From assembly GCA_903888765.1 (NCBI GenBank), contig CAISVF010000213.1:1-36363 (forward strand): DNA of 36,363 nucleotides. Direction: 5' to 3'. Below the pieces are notes generated by a model, which saw only the letters and a program-made list of their open reading frames with translations, was not told where the DNA came from and did not search any database. Both the position numbers and the translations under genes were made by a program. This stretch comes from an uncultured Verrucomicrobia subdivision 3 bacterium (lineage in GTDB: Bacteria; Verrucomicrobiota; Verrucomicrobiia; Limisphaerales; UBA11358). Shown here piece by piece: positions 18,101 through 23,800 of this stretch. The first letter of the stretch is position 1. Each line of letters opens with the position of its first letter.

Positions 18101-18361
18101 ATCGGGGATTTGCGCGTAACCGTTGGTTCCATCAAAACGAAAACCCCATCCCACTTTTCCCGGCGCAAAAGTCGCGCCGCCTTGCAAAGTCCCGTGGTGG
18201 GCAGCCGCAATGTCATTTGCGTTGCCTTCCCCCGGCCACCAAGCGACCAAGCCGACCGCTGGCGGCGTGCAGGGCGACCCTTGCAATGGCGACGTGGCAA
18301 CAAATAACGCCGCCAGCAGGGCTAAGCCGCTTCCAGAGGTGAAATGGAGGAACCTTTTCAT
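9107..18361 (-). CDS. giant multidomain surface protein: LamG, IPT, FG-GAP, Ig-like and RCC1-like repeats (3084 aa)
   Basis: An uninterrupted 9.25-kb gene. The ATG at 18361 gives a clear signal peptide (MKRFLHF then a hydrophobic core to about residue 28); AAGAG lies 8 nt upstream. Approximate order: LamG-like lectin fold 36-250, IPT/TIG 262-340, seven FG-GAP/VCBS repeats 367-735, two Ig-like domains, a PPC-like sandwich 920-1043, three Ig, seven RCC1-like repeats 1313-1597, two Ig, seven RCC1-like 1767-2052, one Ig, a sandwich domain 2143-2290, three Ig, seven RCC1-like 2555-2832, two Ig, and a C-terminal module 3009-3084. The DxDGDG motifs of the FG-GAP repeats should bind calcium. No catalytic domain, sortase motif or membrane anchor is visible. 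A cell-surface adhesin or matrix protein is inferred from architecture. It has its own 261-nt upstream gap, so it is probably transcribed separately. Confidence 0.85.
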   Translation of the reverse strand: MKRFLHFTSGSGLALLAALFVATSPLQGSPCTPPAVGLVAWWPGEGNANDIAAAHHGTLQGGATFAPGKVGWGFRFDGTNGYAQIPDSDALKPANITCEVWVWLDPSLPAHNGGEQIVFKKNTWAAWFEGYSLLKTTIDNGDGTYSDRFQFCVSRFGNQVPINSLTIAQRGVWYHVAATYDGNQSKLYVNGVLEATATPGFALDYDTTPIFIGTSGTWTPYLSMFGGIIDELSIYNRALSASEIAAINNAGSAGKCSSVAAAVPVITSFSPVAGTNGTTISISGTHFSESAAANTVYFGAVRAPVLAANPTNLAVAVPPGATFGPITVNVGGLATASGAFFEPTFPGTGAPISAGSFAPSFNLGTGSGPGSCVIADLDGDGKPDLALVCGDGKVLSIFRNLSTNGTVLGAASFAPVVNLAFPTSGISGNPYRIRAVDLDGDGKLDLIACEINGNRVSVFHNLATPGTLTTNSFDPAFALVAGSDCRFATAADLDGDGRADVVALNYGAKSISLFKNVGVPGSLTTNSFAPAVRLTAPGGPYELAIADLDGDGKPDLAAVNSDSGTVSIFQNSTVAGVIATNSFLPAFDLPAGTEVQTIAAVDLDGDGKLDLTVGSILNNSVGLLRNVSQGGLLTTNSFAPRIDFGTPGWAHTVTVADFNGDGKPDLGVVGELPSYLSIFQNTSTPGNFTTSTFAPRADFGTGWNAWGITAGDLDGDGRPDVVFCNAYDSTLQIYQNVTPFGLPLVPPTILTQPTNLTVTATGTAVLNVVASGSTPLNYQWSYNGTNLASATNATLILSNLTPAQAGSYAVVVANAAGSIASSNAVLTVIVPPAPPVMLAQSPNQVVLLGGTATFSVTASNSAPMNYFWLRNGTLILAATNSSYSLFNAQLADSGSKFICLVSNANGTAMSTAMTLKVIDTVANDLCSGAIAITNAATTNLQSTLRASAWGDPLPDCVDGFGHGVWYQFTAPASGRLNVDTFGSDFDTGLALYTGSCDTLTELACNDDSGGVTSQISLPTLAGMTYFILAGGYSSDAGNLVLHLNHLTPPTFAIQPTNTAVIVSSNASFATSLSGSLPMSLQWYFNNAPLTDDSGISGSTNACLTIANVQTNNGGNYQLVASNIVGVTTSSVAMLTPIILPPVITVQPISQTATTGSNVFFTVSVTGTPPYNYQWYSNGNPLTDDGIHLAGSATNSLSISNLTTADAGNYTLHVNNISGSDNSAIASLTVLVPPVITVQPVGRSVPPGMPTTFNASATGIPTPSLQWQLNGTNIPGATGTNYTASTVGSNDLGFYHLFASNSVGTVSSTDAQLTYGPVAAWGRNLNNESLPPPNLSQVVAVAGTSGAGFALRADGNVVAWGGSGASNVTKIPANATNVIAISTSANGATAVLRADGTVVGWNGTALPALTNIISVAMGGNSFGLALRTDGTVIGWGTTPYSSVPPKANNATAIACGYTHSLALRTDGTVIGWGTGAGTNVPAGLAGVNGIAAGLTHSLALKANGTVVAWGTGSGTNLPAGLTNIAAVYASAQNLTSSYNFSLAVRSNGTVVAWGDSPNGETNPPATLNHWFTVAASAAPLHGLALLNDGSPQILQPPVGLTAYTGRDVLLPASVAGAAPLSYQWLLNGTNLAGATNSSLSLPNIQLANAGSYQLLASNAFGTTISLPARVNVIIAPLTILSQITASTTNLYQAGKFTVGGLTVQGSGPVNYQWFFSPTNKNYTAMAGATNPVLTMDPALAYHSGNYYLAASNLVGGVTSAPVNVRVWFARAWGYNAVSNPPVNVTNAVAVATGGSAGVSTSHYLALGADGKVTAWANGTSYYGEATVSALTNYTITAIAAGYQHSLALKSDGTVYAWGYGGYGQTNAPSNLSGVTAISCGGYHDLAQKSDGTVVAWGDTLQAPVYGQATNNPAATNVVAIAAGTSHSLALRADGSVVSWGYPDTLVTALTTNIVAIAAGNNFSVGLRADGKVMEWGSGIIQYQVPANLSNVVAVSASGTHVTALKNDGTVVSWGSAYSGLASNSVPADTTNVAQIACGGDHDFALLGTRTPKFTVQPWNRTIANTATSVWFSGKCVGVQPVTYQWQANGTNIPAATNDTLVIGATRLITGAWQPLASGVYQLAASNAYGVTVSKYAKLSVIIPLGIALNTTNATYSNGAYSIGSWLNWTSTGATPWYGQTNYSHDGVSAARSGGIGGSQSSDLTTTLVTNVAGNVTFWWKVSSEQFFDTLDFRINGNVQVVISGEVNWQQASFPIAAGTNVLQWHYAKDPTFDSGLDAGFVDQFSFTAPPNLTHQPSNLTNYQGSAVAFSVTTTGTAPLSYQWLKNGTVLVNGGNVSGANSSILTLNPIDYPDAANYSVIVTNLGGRATSSPASLTVLNGQPVMVTSPAGATNNAGTAVTFPVIATGASPLTYQWQKNGVSLQDGGNVGGSTTSSLTLTNVQENDAAAYMVIITNNYGSITSSPAVLAVIDGPPVINSQPTSSVQFVGTTATFEATATGTLPITYQWQFNGTNLDGATNAVLNLTNVRPANAGSYCIVATNAIGSAASSMARLVVTRTRVIAWGNNYNGQTNVPPELLDVTAISAGDTHSLALQTDGTVMAWGDNVWGEINVPAGMSNVLAIAGGESHSLALKADRTVAAWGTSSNGTTNGFQGLTNIAAIADGEFFSLAIHTDGTVTAWGDNSFDRTNVPVELTNAVAIAAGDNHGLALQASGIVVAWGYNGNGETSVPAGLTNAVAIAAGNNHSMALRVNGSVAAWGYNGSGQTNVPGDLTNAVAITADGDQSVALKADGTLTAWGDNSYEQTNVAAGLTNVVAISGGNGHLLAIQNDGSPYIIRQTGNQTAATNTTVNFTVTTLGAPALGYQWRKNGANLTDSANIAGSATATLILANVQASDAGVYSVIITNLIDSVTSAPALLTLSGAPAITLQPVSQTANMGTTVQLSVAASGYPPPTYQWRQNGNIIGSNSPTLILNNVGRAQSGIYFVTITNASGSNSSSNAIVKVRVPQVLGPAKLLPNGWLLLSSTDADGGAPAPADLVNFEVQTSSNLVNWVTLPGAPSLTNGTLMLLDKATKGAACYYRIIEH
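9870..10695 (-). repeat. RCC1-like repeat block C, seven units with exact 117-bp period
   Basis: Seven units of the pattern AWGxNxxxxTNVPxxLTNxxAIAxGxxHSLALxxDGxV. The conserved CCCC of the Trp-Gly codon region falls at 9972, 10089, 10206, 10323, 10440, 10557 and 10674, exactly 117 bp (39 codons) apart each time. Seven units would close one beta-propeller. This block is more regular than the other two in the same gene. Confidence 0.85.
12205..13060 (-). repeat. RCC1-like repeat block B, seven irregular units
   Basis: Seven AWG/SWG/EWG-type units (starting at ARAWGYNAVS and ending at VVSWGSAYSG) of varying length, with the same DGxVxxWG and HSLAL signatures. They would form a second complete seven-bladed propeller between Ig-like domains. 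Confidence 0.75.
13570..14425 (-). repeat. RCC1-like repeat block A, seven units
   Basis: Seven units from VAAWGRNLNNE to VVAWGDSPNGE, each with a GxWG (or GWN) start and an xALRxDGTV end. They close a third seven-bladed propeller. The units are less regular than in block C. Confidence 0.75.
16150..17260 (-). repeat. FG-GAP/VCBS repeat block, seven calcium-loop units
   Basis: Seven copies of D(L/F)(D/N)GDG(K/R)xD at intervals of roughly 165-185 bp. In order they include IADLDGDGKPD, AVDLDGDGKLD, AADLDGDGRAD, a second IADLDGDGKPD, a second AVDLDGDGKLD, VADFNGDGKPD and AGDLDGDGRPD. The loop is the calcium site of integrin-type seven-bladed propellers. Confidence 0.85.
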
Positions 18362-18622
18362 AATAATTGCTCTTAAAAAGTGCTTTCTTAACAGTTCGGC
18401 AGGGGCACCGGCTCCACAGTGTACAAATAACGAAGCCAGTCCTTCACTAATATCCCTGCTAATTAGGTTTGGCTATCTAAAAAGTGTCTTCCATCAAATG
18501 AGCATTCGGGGTGCCAATTGCTAAACCGAGAATGACCAGGATTTTGCCCGCGCTGGCAAAAATAAAACTTTGCCCTGCGGTATATTTTTACGCCGTTTGC
18601 GTGAAATTGACGCGGTAGGCGT
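18362..18622. other. intergenic region upstream of the giant surface-protein gene
   Basis: A 261-nt AT-rich gap that should carry the promoter of the giant gene, though no hexamer pair stands out. It contains an inverted repeat, TTTTGCC/GGCAAAA (18542-18548 / 18555-18561), nearer the end of the DUF4230 gene. The DUF4230 stop codon itself overlaps a small hairpin (GGTAG/CTACC around 18614-18627). Confidence 0.4.
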
Positions 18623-19201
18623 CTACCGGAATTCCACCTGTTCGAAGCCCGCGCGTTTAAAGAAGTTTTCCAGTTCTGTCTGTCCGCGCTGGTTTGCTTC
18701 CGTCAGAATATTGGCCTTGCGTGCCGCCAGTGTGATTTCTTTCACCGCATTCAGGCGCGCGGCCTGTTCCAGATCCTTGTCAAAAGCCCGGAGCAGCCCC
18801 GTGGAATGATCAATTACCCGGCTTGCTCGATCATCGAGATAAACATCGGTGATTTGCGCTGGCGGCAGCCGCAGGGAAATCTTTTTGCCAGCAATAGAAA
18901 CATCCGTGGCTTGCAGGCGATGCAATTCCAATCCCGCCTTGACGATGCCATGAGCCAGCAGCAGCACCCGGCTTTCGCCATACCATTTTACATCCTCCAG
19001 CACCACTACCTTGTCGAGGACGTATTTGACTGTCACGAGGTCTGAGAGCGACTGCACCTCATGAACCACGGTAGTCGTATCCCAGAAAAACCGGCTGCCG
19101 CCACTATCCAGTCGGCGAAATCCATAAACTCCCACCGCTGCCACCAACCCCAGCAACCCTACCGCCGTTAGCGTCCATAACACATTGCGTAATTGCTGCA
19201 T
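18623..19201 (-). CDS. DUF4230 family protein, membrane-anchored (192 aa)
   Basis: The ATG at 19201 is preferred over a TTG at 19240; it gives the N-terminal anchor (LWTLTAVGLLGLVAAVGVYGF, residues 8-28, split here only by its short charged flanks). The rest matches the DUF4230 pattern as I know it: an early beta-rich part (VHEVQSLSDLVTVKY), a hydrophobic strand with HGIVKAGLEL, the segment VSIAGKKISLRLPPAQITDVYLDD, and a helical end with ANILTEANQRGQTELENFFKRAGF. The function of the family is unknown; the fold is expected outside the cytoplasmic membrane. It lies 82 nt downstream of the response-regulator gene on the same strand and could be the last gene of that transcript. There is no clear ribosome-binding site. 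Confidence 0.8.
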   Translation of the reverse strand: MQQLRNVLWTLTAVGLLGLVAAVGVYGFRRLDSGGSRFFWDTTTVVHEVQSLSDLVTVKYVLDKVVVLEDVKWYGESRVLLLAHGIVKAGLELHRLQATDVSIAGKKISLRLPPAQITDVYLDDRASRVIDHSTGLLRAFDKDLEQAARLNAVKEITLAARKANILTEANQRGQTELENFFKRAGFEQVEFR

Positions 19202-19283
19202 AGCGGAAAGGTAAAACCATTTTGCCCCCTTGCAAAGCAATGTTCACATCTGTTTGGCGAGGCTTTATCCTCGTCGGTGTTTT

Positions 19284-19973
19284 TTAGAATAGCCGTTCCT
19301 TGAGGGCCTTGGCGACCGCGCCGGTACGGGTGTGGACGTGCAGTTTGGTGTAAATGTTCCGTAAATGTGTGTCGATGGTGTGATAGCTTAGGGACAGATG
19401 GTCGGCCACTTCCTTTTTGATCAGGCCCTGTGTCATCAGCTCCAGAATTTTCTGCTCGCGCGAGGTCAAGCCATAATCCTGCTTCGGCTGAGCCATTTTG
19501 GAAAACATTTGCAGTACGGAACCCGCCACGCGCGGCGTCATCGGTGCCCCGCCAGCGAGCGCCTCGTGGATAGATTCCACGATCCGCTCCACCGGCGAGG
19601 TCTTAAGCAGATAGCCGGAGGCACCGGCGCAGATGGCCTTGAAAACTTTTTCGTGGTCGTCAAACACCGTAAGCATCACGACGCGGGTGGACGGCGAGAT
19701 GGATTTGATTTTTTGCACCGCCTCAATACCGTTCTGGCCCGGCAGTTCCACATCAAGCAACAGCACATCCGGCACCCCCCCGCCCAGCATGGCGTCAAGC
19801 GCATCCTCCGCGTTGGAGAAATGCTGCGAACATTCAATACCCTCAACGCGGCTCAAAACACGCGCGACCGTGTTTCGAAACGCATGGTTATCCTCCACAA
19901 GCCAGACGCACACCGGCGGCCGGCTGGCTATGCGCACCCCGGCTGGCTTGGCGGTTCTGATCAATTTTTCCAT
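19284..19973 (-). CDS. NarL/LuxR-family response regulator (229 aa)
   Basis: A standard two-domain regulator. The receiver domain covers about residues 21-140, with the acidic pair Glu27-Asp28 in WLVEDN, the phospho-acceptor Asp74 in LLLDVELPG, Thr102 in MLTVFDD and Lys124 in YLLKTSP. A LuxR-type helix-turn-helix follows at 168-225 (LTSREQKILELM ... KKEVADHLSLSYHTIDTHLRNIYTKL). A basic N-terminal extension of about 20 residues precedes the receiver; the ATG at 19973 is the only good start. The gene lies 68 nt after the histidine-kinase gene, so the kinase is its probable partner. It should bind DNA as a phosphorylated dimer; likely targets are promoters in this block, but no operator was identified. 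Confidence 0.93.
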   Translation of the reverse strand: MEKLIRTAKPAGVRIASRPPVCVWLVEDNHAFRNTVARVLSRVEGIECSQHFSNAEDALDAMLGGGVPDVLLLDVELPGQNGIEAVQKIKSISPSTRVVMLTVFDDHEKVFKAICAGASGYLLKTSPVERIVESIHEALAGGAPMTPRVAGSVLQMFSKMAQPKQDYGLTSREQKILELMTQGLIKKEVADHLSLSYHTIDTHLRNIYTKLHVHTRTGAVAKALKERLF

Positions 19974-20041
19974 GCAATTAAAATTTTCTCTGCGGTCTTA
20001 TAAAATCATAGCTCAATATTCCACTGCCGCCAGTCCCGCAT

Positions 20042-23000
20042 TCACGGGATGGGTGCGGTCAGGGTAATGGTGGTACCGTCGCCAGGTGAACTCTCAATTT
20101 TCAGGTGCCCGCCGATTTCCTGCGCACGACGCTTCAAGTTTTTGAGGCCGTTGCCGGAACTTTTGGCTCCGGGATGGAAACCGACACCGTTGTCCTGCAC
20201 GCGAAAGGTAAATTGTTTTTCCAGCCGCTGAATGGAAATCTGCACCTGCGTGGCGCGGGAATGTTTCAGCACGTTGTGCAAGGTCTCCTTGAACAGGGGC
20301 GGCACATTGCGGCGAAAGCTCAGGGGCAGGTTGGCGGAACGAAAATCCCCGGATTGCTCGAACTGGCAGGCGATGGTGGCCAGCATCACTCGGGCCGTCT
20401 CTTGCAAGCGTGCCACCAGGTCGCTCAACTTATCATGCGTCGGGTCAATGAACCAAATGATGTCGCGCAGAGTATCGATGGTTTGTACCGCCAGGCCGCG
20501 CACCTGCGTAGCGTCGGCGCTGGACGGGCTTTGCTCCATGATTTGGGCGAGCAGGGAAATACTACCAAGATTTGCTCCGACCTCGTCGTGCAAATCGCGG
20601 GCGATGCGCAGGCGGAGGCTTTCCATGGCCCGCAAGCGCGTAATGCGGACAGAATAAATCGTCACCAGCACTGCCACGATGCCGAGGCCAATTGCCAGTT
20701 TGAACCACCAGCGTTGCCAAAAATAAGGCAGGACGGTGAGTTCCACGGTGGCGGGAGACTCGCTCCAGACACCGTCATTGTTGCAGGCCAGAGTTTCGAA
20801 CCGGTAACTGCCCGGCGGGATGAAGCTATAACTCGCCGCGCGGCGGTTGCCACCATCCACCCAGTTTTTTTCGAGGCCGGCCAGCCGCCATTTGAATTTC
20901 ACCTTGTCAGGCGCGGTGAAACTCAAGGCGCAAAATCTGAATTCGAAATAATGTTGTCCGGCGGCGATGCTGATTTTTTTGGGGAGTTCGACAGACGGCT
21001 GTGACGCGAGCACGTTTTTTTCGGCGAGGCTTTTGCCATCTACCAACACTTCCTCGACCCGCACCGGCGGCGGCAGACGGTTCGGCCGCAACATCGCCGG
21101 GTCCACCCACACCGCACCCTTAACGGTAGCGAACCAGAGGTGCCCGTCGTGACTGCGCCAGCAGTTGGGCTGGGAACCGCCGGAACATTCAAGCGTGGGC
21201 AGGCCATCGAATTTTCCGTAGGTCACACAGGTTGGCAGCACTTTTCCGCCGTCGGCAAAATCGTTCAGTTCACGCTTGCTCACGCGGACGATGCCGACGC
21301 GGGTGCCGAGCCAGAGGTGGCCGTTTCCATCCTCCAAAATCTGACTGACGTATTCACTCGGCAAATCATCACGCGTGGTGAAACGCGTAAATTGCCCATC
21401 CTTGAACCGCAGCAACCCGCCGCCGAGCGCGCCGGTCCATAACACGCCCTCGTCATCCGCGTACAACGCCCAAAACCGCTCGCCTCCGGTCTGCACGCCG
21501 AGGCTGCGGTTCTGACTGGGTTTCTCGCCTTCCGCTGCCGTCGCTGCCGCCGCTGCAATCTGCGGATCCGTGGGACTGTCCTTGGGCCAGTAGCTGGTAA
21601 ATTTTCCATTCTGGTAGCGGCGCAATTCGCCGAGCGCCGTGCCGATCCAAAGATTGCCTGTCCTGTCCTCCGTGATGGCCGTCACATACGCCGGCGTGAA
21701 ACCATCCGCCGCCCGAAAGCGTTTCAACCGGCCTTGTTCCCAGCAAAATAAGCCAAATTCGCCGCCGAGCCAGATTTTATCGGCCTTATCCTTGTAAATG
21801 ACCCGCGCCACTGTGCCAATATCATCCGCAGGAAACGGGCGGGCAAACTTTTCAGCTTCCAGCGTCACCACCCCGTTCTGCACGCTGCCCACCCACAACC
21901 GCCCCGCAGCATCCGGACAAACCGTAATTTCGCGCCCAACGGTTTTTTCAGTCGGCGGAATGAAGTTGGTGAACTCGCCGTTGCGCCAGCGCAGCACCGT
22001 ATCACCGGAAGTGCCGAACCACATCACCCCCGCCTGATCCTCGCAAACCGAACGGGCTGCCGCAGTCATCACCCCTCTCGGCGGCCAGACGGTGTGAAAT
22101 GCCCGCACCCGCACGCAGGCCAGACCACCGCCGTTCAGCCCAAGCCATACGTTGCCCTCGCGATCTTCAAACCAGCATTCCACGAGGGCGTTGGGCAGCC
22201 CTTGCGCCTCGCCCACGTGTGAAACCTGGCCATCCGCACCCACATGCCACAACCCGTCGCCGTAATGTGACACCCATAACCCACCGCGTGAATCGGCATA
22301 AATACTCCGCTTTGCGTGTCCCAAGGGGCTGGTGGGGAAGGAGGCTGACCGCAATCCCGGCCCATCCCAGGATTTCACCCGCGCCACCCACTGCCGGCCC
22401 CGGCATTTCCGCAATTTATTTTCTGCCCACACCCACAGCGACCCGTCCGGGCAAGTAGCGATTTGTTGCACCCGCAAATCCGGCTCGCCATTCGTCGGCG
22501 TCAGATTTTCAAACTGTTTGCCATCCCACCGTGCCAATTCCTTGTCCGTGCCGACCCAGATTTGACTGGTCACATCAGTGGCGAGCGTGTTGATCCGCAG
22601 GCTGCGCAATCCCGGCGGCTCTGGCATGGGTATGAACTGATTGTTGCAAACCTGACCGAACGATCCGTCATATAATCGATACCAAATCACGCCTCGAGCG
22701 TCGGCACAGAGAAAAGCGCCAGAGTCAGAAACCGGCGGTTTGATCGTGTCCCAGTGATTGGTCTCGCCGACGCGTGTCCCGCGAAACAGCCAGCCGCTAA
22801 TGGAGGACAGCACCACGGAATTGCTGTCAGACGAAAGCACACTGCCCAGCCAGGACTGCGGCATTTCCGGACTTATCTGCTCAAAGCGAAACCGTCCGTC
22901 GCGTAAAGAACTCAACGCCCCTATCACCGTGTCCACCCACAGCGTCCCCTGCGAATCCACCAATACATTTTGGATTTCCATTGACCGCAACTCCGGTGTG

Positions 23001-23275
23001 TTGCCTGGATGAAAGTTCACAAACCGCACGCCATCAAACCGCGCCAGTCCGCCAAACAAGGTACCGATCCACAAGTAACCGTCCGGGGTCTGCGCGATGC
23101 TGCTCACCGAACTGTGCGGCAGACCGGAATCCGTGTCCCACACCTGCACGACAAAATCATCCGCAGACTCCGAATATTGCCCAGCACCCGCTGACCACAC
23201 GAGGGCCGAGAGAATCAGGCAAATCAATTTCAATGGGAATGTCAGTGGATTGGTAATTTGGCGGGAAACTAGCAT
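20042..23275 (-). CDS. sensor histidine kinase with Reg_prop propellers and Y_Y_Y domain (1077 aa)
   Basis: A transmembrane sensor. A signal segment (about residues 15-32) is followed by roughly 760 residues with 14 recognisable Trp motifs of the type GxLWxGT, enough for two seven-bladed propellers. A Y_Y_Y domain follows at about 770-860 (FEFRFCALSF ... PPGSYRFETLACN), then a transmembrane helix in WWFKLAIGLGIVAVLVTIY. The cytoplasmic part is HisKA_3 with phospho-acceptor His896 in RDLHDEVGANLGS, and HATPase_c with N-box ETLHNVLKHS (Asn1001) and G-box DNGVGF (from Asp1028). In Bacteroidetes this sensor layout occurs in hybrid systems that detect oligosaccharides; here the receiver is not fused but is the next gene. 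The gene begins 52 nt after the PA14/GH43-like gene. Ligand is unknown; a glycan fragment is inferred. Confidence 0.92.
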   Translation of the reverse strand: MLVSRQITNPLTFPLKLICLILSALVWSAGAGQYSESADDFVVQVWDTDSGLPHSSVSSIAQTPDGYLWIGTLFGGLARFDGVRFVNFHPGNTPELRSMEIQNVLVDSQGTLWVDTVIGALSSLRDGRFRFEQISPEMPQSWLGSVLSSDSNSVVLSSISGWLFRGTRVGETNHWDTIKPPVSDSGAFLCADARGVIWYRLYDGSFGQVCNNQFIPMPEPPGLRSLRINTLATDVTSQIWVGTDKELARWDGKQFENLTPTNGEPDLRVQQIATCPDGSLWVWAENKLRKCRGRQWVARVKSWDGPGLRSASFPTSPLGHAKRSIYADSRGGLWVSHYGDGLWHVGADGQVSHVGEAQGLPNALVECWFEDREGNVWLGLNGGGLACVRVRAFHTVWPPRGVMTAAARSVCEDQAGVMWFGTSGDTVLRWRNGEFTNFIPPTEKTVGREITVCPDAAGRLWVGSVQNGVVTLEAEKFARPFPADDIGTVARVIYKDKADKIWLGGEFGLFCWEQGRLKRFRAADGFTPAYVTAITEDRTGNLWIGTALGELRRYQNGKFTSYWPKDSPTDPQIAAAAATAAEGEKPSQNRSLGVQTGGERFWALYADDEGVLWTGALGGGLLRFKDGQFTRFTTRDDLPSEYVSQILEDGNGHLWLGTRVGIVRVSKRELNDFADGGKVLPTCVTYGKFDGLPTLECSGGSQPNCWRSHDGHLWFATVKGAVWVDPAMLRPNRLPPPVRVEEVLVDGKSLAEKNVLASQPSVELPKKISIAAGQHYFEFRFCALSFTAPDKVKFKWRLAGLEKNWVDGGNRRAASYSFIPPGSYRFETLACNNDGVWSESPATVELTVLPYFWQRWWFKLAIGLGIVAVLVTIYSVRITRLRAMESLRLRIARDLHDEVGANLGSISLLAQIMEQSPSSADATQVRGLAVQTIDTLRDIIWFIDPTHDKLSDLVARLQETARVMLATIACQFEQSGDFRSANLPLSFRRNVPPLFKETLHNVLKHSRATQVQISIQRLEKQFTFRVQDNGVGFHPGAKSSGNGLKNLKRRAQEIGGHLKIESSPGDGTTITLTAPIP

Positions 23276-23327
23276 TCGTTTAGCGCAGCCTCAAGCTGGT
23301 ACCATCGCCGGCCAGTGAAATGAAAAA

Positions 23328-23800
23328 TTAAGGTCCCAATTGCACACGGTAGAGTTTCTGGTTGTAATTGTGCAAGTTGGGATCGGTGAACGTGAACGGC
23401 GGCGAGGCCGCTGCATTGGTTATGATCGGCAACCAACCAGCCGGCCGCGTCACATTGGTGGTGATTTGCAAAATATAATCCGGCCCGGCGACCCCGTTGA
23501 CCAGCACCGAAAAAGTATTGAGGCCCAATGCCGGGCTGACTAACGACGGAGCCGGCGGTGGCATCACCGTGACCATGAAACTTTGCGTTGTGACTAGCGG
23601 CGGCATGCCATAGTCCGTCACTCGCACGACAATCATATTGGTAGTGGCTGACTGGCTGATGACTGGCCTCCAGGATATGGCTCCCGAGACTGGATTGATC
23701 GTCATGCCCGCCGGGGCGGACAACAAGGAATAACTGAGGCGTAGCGGTGGCAAGTTGGGATCGGTCGCGTGGACCGGCAACTTCAGCGAGATTCCCGCAG
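23328..23800 (-). repeat. 3' copy of duplicated Ig-plus-tail module
   Basis: The last ~155 codons (DPNLPPLRLSYSLLSAP ... ISWRPVISQSATTN ... GPDYILQITTN ... LYRVQLGP) are clearly homologous to the end of the preceding gene at 26949-27440, including matching DNA around the stop codons. This indicates domain duplication or recombination between neighbours. Confidence 0.75.

Noticed and set aside
18542-18561. Inverted repeat TTTTGCC/GGCAAAA as a terminator for the DUF4230 gene
   Set aside because: The T-tract is on the 5' arm and the A-tract on the 3' arm in both readings, the reverse of an intrinsic terminator.
19258-19283. CGAGG/CCTCG hairpin followed by GTTTTTT
   Set aside because: The T-run follows the stem only on the plus strand, while both flanking genes are on the minus strand. 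It could not end the response-regulator transcript.
20105-21004. Plus-strand reading frame (299 codons) opposite the kinase region
   Set aside because: It mirrors the Y_Y_Y, HisKA_3 and HATPase_c coding sequence. The translated product has no recognisable motif.
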